From positions 992,001-1,056,000 of the forward strand of contig JAMXDE010000014.1 in the NCBI GenBank assembly GCA_026770025.1: DNA of 64,000 bases, read 5' to 3'. The notes beneath the pieces are model-generated. The model did no database searches. It saw only the letters and a program-made list of their open reading frames with translations, and was not told the origin of the DNA. The position numbers were made by a program, and so were the translations under genes. This DNA is from Craspedostauros australis. Its lineage: Eukaryota; Bacillariophyta; Bacillariophyceae; Mastogloiales; Achnanthaceae. Below, one piece after another: positions 53,832 through 61,909 of the stretch (positions are counted from its first letter, which is position 1; each line of letters opens with the position of its first letter).

Positions 53832-54353
53832 CTATTGCTCCTCCTTGGGCGTCACTCCTGCTTCTGTCTTCACTGCCGCTGGAGGTGTTTCTTCGTTTTC
53901 CGATTTGCCTCTGTCGCGTTTGGCGCGCTTAGGTTTCGAGCCACCTTCGTCTCTCTCTCTCTTCTTTTTTCGATCTTTCCTGTCTCGCTTCGCGGATTTC
54001 TGTCTCTCCTCGTTGCCGTCCAAGGACACCCGTCTCGACTTGCGCTTGCCATCGCGGCCTGGCGATTCCATCACATCGTCAGCATCGTCCTCCACGGGCA
54101 CATGCCACGTTGGCACAGCGTCGCGATCGCCTTCGTTATCGTCGCCCAGGATAGCGTTGCAGGCGATGCGGAGATCGCACCAGGTCTGGAAGAAGGAGGA
54201 CGCCGACAGCGTCTTGCCAGACACGCCGGCGTCGGACTCTTTGGCCTGTTCGGTTGCCAGGAATCGTGAGACCATGTCGAAGGCGCCGTCGTTCGTCAGG
54301 TGGCCGATCACCTTGGTCTTTTCCACCTTGGGAATCTCAACGGTGACGGGCAT
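53832..54353 (-). CDS. Small basic protein of unknown function, probably nuclear
   Basis: 173 residues from the first ATG at 54353 (MPVTVEIPKVEKTKV). The first 80 residues look folded (VIGHLTNDGAFDMVSRFLAT and SFFQTWCDLRIACNAILG). The rest is highly charged, with Arg/Lys/Asp/Glu runs and nuclear-localisation-like clusters (KRKSRR, RDRKDRKKKRERD, KPKRAKRDRGK). No family recognised. It is divergent from the WDR55-like gene, 537 bases apart. It could be a ribosome-biogenesis or RNA-associated protein, but nothing proves this. Confidence 0.6.
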   Translation of the reverse strand: MPVTVEIPKVEKTKVIGHLTNDGAFDMVSRFLATEQAKESDAGVSGKTLSASSFFQTWCDLRIACNAILGDDNEGDRDAVPTWHVPVEDDADDVMESPGRDGKRKSRRVSLDGNEERQKSAKRDRKDRKKKRERDEGGSKPKRAKRDRGKSENEETPPAAVKTEAGVTPKEEQ

Positions 54354-54890
54354 CGTGTGCACTGTGATGTTGAATGAGAACAACTGTGCGACGCGTTTCT
54401 CTCTTGTATTCCACCAGTAATTGCAGACGACTGCTGTCTCTCACTGTACGCGTATCTTTGCCTCTCGTGCGTCGACGGCGATGGGATTCCGTATGTGACA
54501 AGTCGGTGATGTGTTGGCCATGGCGTTCCCCCGGCGTTGCTGTTGATGTTGCTGTTGCTGTTGGTGTTAAACATGAAGTTCCGATTTGTTCTGCCTTTTG
54601 TTGGTGGTTGGTTTCATCAATTTTACTGATTTACGGGCGTACGGACAGACCAACAAATGATGCCAACCAATCCGCTCACCGACGTTGTTCCACCTCCTTT
54701 CCGGCAACTCATCACAGAACATGACGACTCTCCACGAAGCATCGTACTACTTACATACAATGGAAGTATGAGTAGTGCATAGGAGCGTGTATGGTATCAT
54801 CGCATTCTCCAATTCCCATTTCAAACACTCTACCTCACCCTGTTCTGCCCTGCTCTGTTCTGCTTTGTTCTATTGTCACGTCCTACCAGC
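54354..54890. promoter_or_regulatory. Divergent intergenic region
   Basis: This stretch lies between the small basic protein and the WDR55-like gene. It has a GTTGCT-type repeat at about 54535-54563 and short CTGTTCTGCC repeats just before the plus-strand start at about 54840-54870. No gene is seen. Confidence 0.45.
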
Positions 54891-56462
54891 ATGGCATCAC
54901 GACGACAGTACCTTCCCAGCATCGAATGCTCCGAGCAGGCGCTTGATGTTGCCTTCCACCCGAAGAAGGAAAACGTCCTGGCGTGCGGATTGGTCGATGG
55001 TTCATTGGAGATCCATGATATCCTCATAGAGGAAGATCTGGAAGACGACGACGAGCCTGATTCTATCCTGGCTTCTTTCGATGTCCACATCAAGCCACCT
55101 CGGCACATACAGATCAAGATGGATGCTGTTAACGACAACGACAACAAGAACAAGAACAACAGCGACAATAGTGGCGGCAGCAATGATGACGATGACGACA
55201 GCGACTCCAAGGCAAAGAAACCAAGCAAGCAAAAGAAATTGAACACCAAACCCTCGTGTCGATCCGTCGCATTCTCACCGGACGGATCCACCCTCTTCAC
55301 GGGAGGCTTTTATGGAGATCTCTGTGCCATCGATGCTGAACGTGCAAGCATCTTTTCCACATCCAATTCCGTTGATTCGTGCATGCTTTGGCGGATCGAT
55401 GACAGCACGGGAGCCAAGCCCAGTCCCATCCAATCTCTCCAACCGTTTCACAAATCACCTCTGCTTGCGGTTGGGGATGATAACGGCGGGGTGCGCATCT
55501 GGGATTTGCGACTGTGCTCGTCTTCCATTCCAGCAGCTGCAGCAGCTTCGGCAACGGCGGGATCGTCTCATCGCAACAAGGCCTGCGTCCAGAGTTGGAG
55601 CGAACACAAGGATTACATTTCAGATTTTGATCTGCACCCAGATGAGCACACCTTGTTGGCGGCTTCGGCAGATGGGCGGCTCGGTGCATTCGATCTGCGC
55701 AAGCAGCTACCGCCGAATCCAAAAGGGAAGAAGAAAAAGAACAAGAATGCGCCAGTCACAAACTTTCGGCTCTCCGATGATCAAGAAGACGAATTGCTCT
55801 CCATCCAGATCATGAAGCACACTAAGAAGGTCGTTTGTGGCACGGCGGAAGGGATTCTTGCCGTTTGGTCGTACGGGACGTGGGGAGATATCAGCGACCG
55901 CATGCCCGGACATCCATCGTCCATCGATGCCTTACTGAAGGTGGATGATGATGTTCTGCTGACGGGATCGTCCGATGGCCTCATCAGAGTTGTGCAGATC
56001 CATCCCGATAAATTCTTGGGTGTGTTGGGAGATGGGCACGGAGGATTTCCGATCGAGAAGCTGGATTTCAATGCCAACCGTCACATGGTGGCCAGCTTGT
56101 CCCACAGTCCCATAGTGAAGCTATGGGACGCGAGGATATTGGGTGATGACTACGACTGCGATGAAAATGGCAATGATGATAGTGACGATAACAATTCGGA
56201 TGGCAGTGACAACATTGGCTCTGCCTTTGCCAGTATGACTTCTAAGCCGGCAGCGGCGGCCTCTGCTTCTGCTGCCGGAGCAAACAACAGCGACGATGAA
56301 TGGGAAGATGACGACGACGACGACGACGGTGATGAAAAAGACAGCGATGATAGCGACATGGATTCCTCTGACGATGATGAAGACGGAAGTGGGGGCGGCA
56401 AGAATCATAGACTGAAAAAGCGATTCAAAACGGAGAGCGAGAAGTTCTTTGCCGACATGTAA
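54891..56462 (+). CDS. WDR55/Jip5-like WD40-repeat protein
   Basis: Single exon of 523 residues; the start at 54891 (CAGCATGGCA) is the first Met of the WD core. WD-like blades include ALDVAFHPKKENVLACGLVDG, CRSVAFSPDGSTLFTGGFYG, LLAVGDDNGGVRIWDLR, ISDFDLHPDEHTLLAASADG and VLLTGSSDGLIRVVQIHP, ending in PIVKLWDARILG. Two acidic or Asn/Asp-rich insertions interrupt the propeller. The C-terminus is a long Asp/Glu/Ser tract followed by basic KKRFKTESEKFF. This layout (seven blades, acidic then basic tail) matches WDR55 in animals and Jip5 in fungi, nucleolar proteins linked to rRNA processing. One 30-residue block between residues 140 and 175 matches the canonical repeat poorly. Confidence 0.85.
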   Translation: MASRRQYLPSIECSEQALDVAFHPKKENVLACGLVDGSLEIHDILIEEDLEDDDEPDSILASFDVHIKPPRHIQIKMDAVNDNDNKNKNNSDNSGGSNDDDDDSDSKAKKPSKQKKLNTKPSCRSVAFSPDGSTLFTGGFYGDLCAIDAERASIFSTSNSVDSCMLWRIDDSTGAKPSPIQSLQPFHKSPLLAVGDDNGGVRIWDLRLCSSSIPAAAAASATAGSSHRNKACVQSWSEHKDYISDFDLHPDEHTLLAASADGRLGAFDLRKQLPPNPKGKKKKNKNAPVTNFRLSDDQEDELLSIQIMKHTKKVVCGTAEGILAVWSYGTWGDISDRMPGHPSSIDALLKVDDDVLLTGSSDGLIRVVQIHPDKFLGVLGDGHGGFPIEKLDFNANRHMVASLSHSPIVKLWDARILGDDYDCDENGNDDSDDNNSDGSDNIGSAFASMTSKPAAAASASAAGANNSDDEWEDDDDDDDGDEKDSDDSDMDSSDDDEDGSGGGKNHRLKKRFKTESEKFFADM

Positions 56463-56616
56463 GGCCACGACAGGCGAACTAACGAATGTTGGGGATTTTG
56501 GCGCACTTCTTCCCTCCCTGTTCGTACTCATCTACTCCGAGTTTGTATGAGTGTATGAGTGCGTCGTACTGCGCTGGTGTATGATAGTGCTGGAGCAGTG
56601 CCAAGCAAAGATGCCT
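56463..56616. other. Short convergent intergenic region
   Basis: This 154-base stretch separates two stop codons and must hold both polyadenylation regions. It includes a TTCGTACTCATCTACTCC stretch about 60 bases past the WD40 stop. Confidence 0.5.
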
Positions 56617-57768
56617 TCATTCACCTCCGCTGTCGGGTGGAACTCCAAAGATTCCACCATTCATGCAGATCGCGTAGTGCTCAGGACGTTTGTTCATGAG
56701 GTAATGTTCCAGCTTCCCGACTGGTGGTGCTGGTGTTGCCGCATCGTCATATTCGGCGAAGCTGATCTCCTGGATAAGCTGTTGGACCCGCTGTCGTGCA
56801 ATGGCAACATCGTTGGCTTGCTGACTGTTCCCGTCGCGATCCTTGCTTTCAGAAACAGCAACAATCGCCTCCACTTCGCCCACTGCATACCCTGTATCAG
56901 CAACGTCTAGATCGACTGCCATGCCAGCGTGCTTGTGATGTGCTAATATCACAGCGTCCATGGTTGGATCCAACGTCCAAGATGATCGCTCCGTGCCGAT
57001 GCGACAGAAGGGCTGCAAGCCAAGATCAGGCGGCGTGAAAGACGGTAGTACAGGACTATCGTATTCATCGAACGACGACCGAATGGAAGGAACGTTCGTT
57101 TGCAGTTGCTGCTGCTGCTGCTTCTGCTGTTCTCTTTGCGAGGGTACCGCCTGGCCTTGGATGATTTCGATTACTTTTCTGACCGCCTCGTCACCTTCTG
57201 TCTCCAGGTAAACGGTGGTATTGGATGCAGCCATCGCAGTCGCCGATGACGATGTTTCCTTTGCTGCTGCATCTTGATTGGCACCCTCCTTAAGCTGCCA
57301 TTTGCCTTTGTCGACATCGTTTGCAAGATGCCGATATCGCAACCATGCATCACGCACACTTAGTTGGAGATCATCCGTATCGTAGTACCAGTCCACGAAT
57401 GCCAGGTTGGAAGCCTCCACGAATCCAATCCGTTGCAACCTCTGTTGGACTTCTTTGCTGTTGCCTTTGTCGCTGTCGCTGCTGCCGTTGCTGTTATCGC
57501 CCGCACCGATCAGCGAGAACTTCTGCTCGATCTCGAGCTGCGTCGATGGCATTTCAGGCGCTTCGGCTGTTGACTCGCTTTGGCCGGACGATGAAGATCT
57601 GGATGCCACGTTCGTACACGACGCAGCGCAACTTCGATGCGCAGCGCCAAAGCGTACTCGCGGTGATACGAACCCTCGGACGAAGATGTTTCGCAATGCA
57701 GCGGATGTGGTGAGTGCAATCAGAGCCATCAAGGTGTGTCTGCACTTTTGTGTACCCGGATATGTCAT
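56617..57768 (-). CDS. CYTH-domain phosphatase (thiamine-triphosphatase-like), organelle-targeted
   Basis: 383 residues from the ATG at 57768; another start at 57729 is possible. The first 60 residues are Arg/Ser/Ala-rich, like a mitochondrial or plastid transit peptide. The CYTH signature E-x-E-x-K is at 79-83 (LEIEQKF). Later come WYYDTDDLQLSVRDAWLRYR, KWQLKEG and the acidic VGEVEAIVAV strand, all tunnel-lining positions in the triphosphate tunnel metalloenzymes. The domain has two low-complexity insertions (Ala/Ser-rich and Gln-rich). The family hydrolyses thiamine triphosphate, inorganic triphosphate or other phosphoesters with Mg2+; substrate not decidable here. Divergent from the XRCC4-like gene. 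Confidence 0.82.
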   Translation of the reverse strand: MTYPGTQKCRHTLMALIALTTSAALRNIFVRGFVSPRVRFGAAHRSCAASCTNVASRSSSSGQSESTAEAPEMPSTQLEIEQKFSLIGAGDNSNGSSDSDKGNSKEVQQRLQRIGFVEASNLAFVDWYYDTDDLQLSVRDAWLRYRHLANDVDKGKWQLKEGANQDAAAKETSSSATAMAASNTTVYLETEGDEAVRKVIEIIQGQAVPSQREQQKQQQQQLQTNVPSIRSSFDEYDSPVLPSFTPPDLGLQPFCRIGTERSSWTLDPTMDAVILAHHKHAGMAVDLDVADTGYAVGEVEAIVAVSESKDRDGNSQQANDVAIARQRVQQLIQEISFAEYDDAATPAPPVGKLEHYLMNKRPEHYAICMNGGIFGVPPDSGGE

Positions 57769-58092
57769 GGGTGATTTGTTTGGTTCCACACGATGTCCGA
57801 TCAAATGGGCGTGCGCGAAGGAATCATTGATCGCTCGCGAGTAGGTATGAAGGCGTCTGCAAGGTTGGGTGAGTTGGATGGATTGATGAGATGATCGAGC
57901 AAGCTCCGCATCGCGACGCCGGCAGGTCGAGGATTGGCGTTGACATGTTGGATCTTTTGGATGCTGTGAATTGTACTGACACAGTTCCTTTTGGATCCAG
58001 GTTTTGGCGCCAACCGAAATTGAAGAAGACACCATGTCCGAAATCTGGAACCGAGGGATTGCTTCCATGTTCCTCTCTCGTCTCCGTTTTGG
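57769..58092. promoter_or_regulatory. Divergent intergenic region, CYTH / XRCC4-like
   Basis: A 324-base shared promoter region. I see no repeat or motif that I can name. Confidence 0.4.
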
Positions 58093-59814
58093 ATGCTCTT
58101 CATTGCCACAAGCCCCAGCATTGGTATCTCAAGCATCCACGTGCTATACGAGTGCTTCGACAAACTGCAACCAGGGGTGACGATGGAGCAGATGAATTGC
58201 GTGGGCACTCGGTCGCTGATTCTGGCGCTCCAGAAGGGGTCGTCGGCGGGGTCCAACCCAAAGAAAGCAACCTTTCCAACAGAAGGGCTCCTTTCTGTGT
58301 CCGTGCGCGCACAGGCATCCGCAGTTTGCGAGAAGTCAGAAGCTGAAGGCCACGTGCAGGAAGAGGATGACCAAGTGGAAGAGATAGAGGTAGATGTCAC
58401 AAAATCCAAGGAAGGCAAGGCCAAGGTCAAGAACAAGGAAGATGCCGACAGCAACGAAACGATCCACCTCGCCGTCTGCAACGGGCAGGACCTCTTCACG
58501 TTAGATTTGCCAGCCTGTGATGTCAAGGTGTCGCAAGTAGACCGAAACGACCTCGCCAACCACTTTCTGAATGACAATTCGAAGCATCCGCACATCAATA
58601 TCCAGTTCGGGTACGAATCAGCCAAGGCGTTGCAGCTCACAATCAAACAGCGAGTGGAATCAACCGGTGCTCGGACGGTGGCGTACAAAGGTATCCTCAA
58701 GTACCAATCTCGTCGGCAGATTGCCTCCGGGTGCGCTACGAATTCAAGAGCAGCCAGTTCCACCTCCGCCTCCAATAGTCGCACGGTCATGCCGAACGCA
58801 GACAACGTAACTCGAGGTCCATCAACACCATCGATGCTGTCATTTATGACCACCATCGGCGAAGCGTTGAACAACTCCCAAGAGCAAGCACGGCTCTTGG
58901 AAAGTGAGAATGCACTGCTTCGAAAGAAGCTAAACACCTGGAAGGATACCGCAGAAAAGCTATCGTTGCAGCACTGGCAGAACGATCGCGATCAGCTGTT
59001 GCATAATTTCTTGCACGTTTTTGAAAAAGCGAAGAAGAGGTCGCAGAGCACGATCCGAGAGCTGCGTGACGAAGTCACCAGGTTGCAGAGTACGCCAGGG
59101 CGAGCTCTCACACACAGAAATCACGCTCCCGATGATCTCAAGCCAACGGCGGAACCCGTCCCATCGGCGGGAACAACCGCATCGGTGAAAGGCGTTGCGA
59201 TTGGAAATCGCAGCACGAAGAGGAAACGCAAGAAGCTTGCGAATGACGCTGGTGCTCCTGCTGTATCTGATGCGATGGATGATTCCATGGACACAACAAT
59301 CCTCGATTCCGATGGGTTCGCGAGCATGAAAAGAAGCGTAGTTGTGAAGAAGAAGCCGACGTCAACAGCAAAGTCAAAGTCAAAGGAAACGCCAGGTTCA
59401 ATGAAACCACCGCGGAAGAGACAAGACGATGACTCGAACGGCGACTCTGATCTGGATGACGACGAGCTACTTGCCATGGTAGTGAGATCAAGTAAACTGC
59501 GAAAGGAGAAGCAGCAGCAAAGGAAGGAGAATAAGAAGCAAGGTAAGAAGAATGATGTTGCGAAGAGCGAACAACGCAAACTGATCCCAGACACCCGAAA
59601 TAGCACATCAGACACAAAAGCAACAACAGCCACAAGACCGACGGCAACGACACCCAAAACATCACGGCGGTCAAAGTTGGAAGCGTTGCTTGACGGAGAC
59701 AGCAGCCAGAGCGAAGCAGAAACTGGAGGGCACCGTCAACCGAACAAAAGTGCGCGAAGCGCAGCAGCTAGCACCCTGTCTGGGATGATCGACTCTGATT
59801 CTGATACGGAGTGA
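58093..59814 (+). CDS. XRCC4: XRCC4-like non-homologous end-joining protein
   Basis: Single exon of 573 residues. Residues 1-215 would be the head domain, interrupted by an acidic loop (about 85-120). Residues about 255-330 have the XRCC4 stalk pattern: LLESENALLRKKLNTWKDTA then DQLLHNFLHVFEKAKKRSQS and TIRELRDEV. In human XRCC4 the corresponding stretch has an ENERLL heptad, a conserved Trp, then FxxVLNEKKxKIRxL. The C-terminal 240 residues are disordered and basic, with nuclear-localisation clusters (TKRKRKK, PPRKRQDDD) and an acidic end. XRCC4 bridges DNA ligase IV and XLF at double-strand breaks. Identification rests on the coiled-coil pattern, since the head is diverged. The N-terminus could be longer. 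Confidence 0.6.
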   Translation: MLFIATSPSIGISSIHVLYECFDKLQPGVTMEQMNCVGTRSLILALQKGSSAGSNPKKATFPTEGLLSVSVRAQASAVCEKSEAEGHVQEEDDQVEEIEVDVTKSKEGKAKVKNKEDADSNETIHLAVCNGQDLFTLDLPACDVKVSQVDRNDLANHFLNDNSKHPHINIQFGYESAKALQLTIKQRVESTGARTVAYKGILKYQSRRQIASGCATNSRAASSTSASNSRTVMPNADNVTRGPSTPSMLSFMTTIGEALNNSQEQARLLESENALLRKKLNTWKDTAEKLSLQHWQNDRDQLLHNFLHVFEKAKKRSQSTIRELRDEVTRLQSTPGRALTHRNHAPDDLKPTAEPVPSAGTTASVKGVAIGNRSTKRKRKKLANDAGAPAVSDAMDDSMDTTILDSDGFASMKRSVVVKKKPTSTAKSKSKETPGSMKPPRKRQDDDSNGDSDLDDDELLAMVVRSSKLRKEKQQQRKENKKQGKKNDVAKSEQRKLIPDTRNSTSDTKATTATRPTATTPKTSRRSKLEALLDGDSSQSEAETGGHRQPNKSARSAAASTLSGMIDSDSDTE

Positions 59815-59950
59815 TCGAGGAAAAGATCCAGCGGTTTCGACTTCCACCGTTGCCACCACAATGGGGTCTTCATAACGCTTTATGTTGTCTTGGAAGCTAG
59901 CGGCTTGCATCCAAGATTGAGTAATATCGTGTTCAAATGTGTGAGCTGTA
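59815..59950. other. Short convergent intergenic region
   Basis: 136 bases between the XRCC4-like and LipB stop codons; no feature seen. Confidence 0.5.
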
Positions 59951-61144
59951 TTAGATTCCTCGTGTCCCATTCCGTGCGACGGAGACATCAAACACTCGCT
60001 CCAGCTCATCCATCACCACGGCAGCGACGTCACTCAGTGACGGACATATCGCTGTGCCTTCTTCGCGTTGTCGTTGCTGATGCTTCTGGATTTCGGCTCT
60101 CATACTTGTCACACCACGTCCCTCGACGCCGCACGGGATGATGACCGATGTGTCGAAGTAGGACAAATCCGGATCGACATTCAACGCAAACCCGTGCGTC
60201 GTAATCCATCTGGACGAGGACACTCCAACCGCGGCAATTTTGCGTTTGTCCACCCACACGCCCGTGTTGATCTCATCGCGTACACCTGCGATGCCGTAGC
60301 GTGCTAACGTCCGGATGACGACATCCTCCAACTGACGCAAGTACCAATGCAGATCCTTGCGGAATGGTGACCGTTGCAAATCAAACATGGGATAGACAAC
60401 AAGCTGTTGCGGACCATGGAAGGTGACCTCACCACCGCGTTCGACTCGGTAGATGGGCGCGCCGTTGGGGGCGATGACGGGCGATGCCATCGCGCTGAGC
60501 TCCTGCACGGCCTCGTGCATGGGCAGCTTGGCCAAGGCATCTTCGTCGATATACCGTCGGTCGATCGAAAGGCGCGCGCTGCCTGGACCCCTTGATGTGC
60601 GAGATAGCTTGCTCAAGATTTTCTGCCGTTCCGATGGCAGTGATGATGTGGATGCAGTGGACGACATGGGATCATCGCCGATGTCATTCCCATCCCTCAT
60701 TTGGTTGATGAACGTGATATAATGTTCATCGGCACCTCGCCCGAGCGTGTATACAGGTTGGTGCTCCACCAACATGATGGCATCGCGATCCTCCTTGTAG
60801 TTGGTTTGGCTCTGTGATGACGCCCTCTTCCGAGATCTCAATCGTCGGCTGAGGATGGTTTGCTGCCACGCCCAGCCGCGGCCGTAGCCCATGCATCCGT
60901 CAGGAAGAAAGTTGTGCAGCTGCGCCGTGTTGCTCGCGTGCTTGTGGCCGCCACATTTTCCATGTCTCGCGTTGGTGGATGCGGAGGTGGCATTGGCATC
61001 AGCGTCAACATCGGCACCAGAAGCGGCAGCGGCAACGACGGAAGAAGATGATGACAGCCCTCTCAGCAGTGGTTGTGACACCGTGCGGCCTGCCAATGGC
61101 CGACTTCGAACCAATGTCGCGAGTGTCATTTTGTAGCAAGCCAT
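59951..61144 (-). CDS. LIPB: Lipoyl(octanoyl) transferase LipB, probably mitochondrial
   Basis: Single exon of 397 residues. The Arg/Ser-rich N-terminus (LVRSRPLAGRTVSQPLLRG) looks like a mitochondrial presequence; a plastid destination is less likely because no ASAFAP motif is present. Family blocks: EHQPVYTLGRGADE (128-140), RGGEVTFHGPQQLVVYP (236-252), RKIAAVGV with the catalytic Lys302, HGFALNV (317-323) and IIPCGV with the catalytic Cys338. LipB moves octanoate from ACP to the E2 and H proteins, so it depends on type II fatty acid synthesis. Compared with bacterial LipB there is an extra segment of roughly 50 residues between TLGR and RGGEV, Ser-rich, probably a surface loop. Confidence 0.95.
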   Translation of the reverse strand: MACYKMTLATLVRSRPLAGRTVSQPLLRGLSSSSSVVAAAASGADVDADANATSASTNARHGKCGGHKHASNTAQLHNFLPDGCMGYGRGWAWQQTILSRRLRSRKRASSQSQTNYKEDRDAIMLVEHQPVYTLGRGADEHYITFINQMRDGNDIGDDPMSSTASTSSLPSERQKILSKLSRTSRGPGSARLSIDRRYIDEDALAKLPMHEAVQELSAMASPVIAPNGAPIYRVERGGEVTFHGPQQLVVYPMFDLQRSPFRKDLHWYLRQLEDVVIRTLARYGIAGVRDEINTGVWVDKRKIAAVGVSSSRWITTHGFALNVDPDLSYFDTSVIIPCGVEGRGVTSMRAEIQKHQQRQREEGTAICPSLSDVAAVVMDELERVFDVSVARNGTRGI

Positions 61145-61909
61145 GTCTTACTCGACGACAACTACGATACGAACGGAGAAGAATGGGAAGGTCACAGCTG
61201 CTTCTCTTTGCCGTCATCGGTCTTCAGGCCAACCTGTCAAGAAGAGTCGGATGGTGTGGATCAGAGTGCGCTCAGACTTGCGCTGTGATGAGTTGTCGCG
61301 GGCGTGCGAGAAACGTGTTTGTGAGACGATGGTGGAACGAACGTGCGTCTTCCAACAAGAATGCCACCAACACAAATTCGCACATGAAACACGGACACGA
61401 CTCGCTTCCGAACAAGCAAATCGATGACGCCACATCACAAAGTTCACGAATAATTCGAACGATAGAAATGAAAATCGGAATACGACAATATTATTTCCGC
61501 ACTGTCGAATTCTGCAAGTAGTCGAAACGGATTGAAAGAGGACACCCTCCGGTCCCGTTTTGTGTGGAACGTGTATGTCTACCGTGGATGTTGTAGACTT
61601 ACATAACAACCATCTCATTCGTGTATTCAAATTCAAAACTAAACATGTCCCAGTAACGGACAAAAATAGAAATGAACAATATAGAATATTACCGCAACCC
61701 CAAACGAATCAAACGTGTTGTGGCCACCAGAAATCTTGTTCATCATGTGTTTGCGCTCGTGTGTGTGAATGATAGAGGTGCTCGCTCGATCGACATTGAT
61801 GCCTGGAGGGCGAAAGAGGAAGTACGTCACGCCACTCACCATACCTATTCCGCTCTACTCGATTCCATTTCGAGACCATAGCGCACTGGAGAAGACGACC
61901 AAATACACC
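61145..61909. promoter_or_regulatory. Divergent intergenic region, LipB / PPR
   Basis: This stretch lies between divergent starts. It is comparatively AT-rich from about 61430 to 61700. Open frames on both strands lack domains. No repeats worth naming. Confidence 0.4.

Noticed and set aside
57801-58937. 378-codon minus-strand frame
   Set aside because: It lies opposite the XRCC4-like gene and upstream of the CYTH start; no domain and no ATG-supported link to the CYTH protein.
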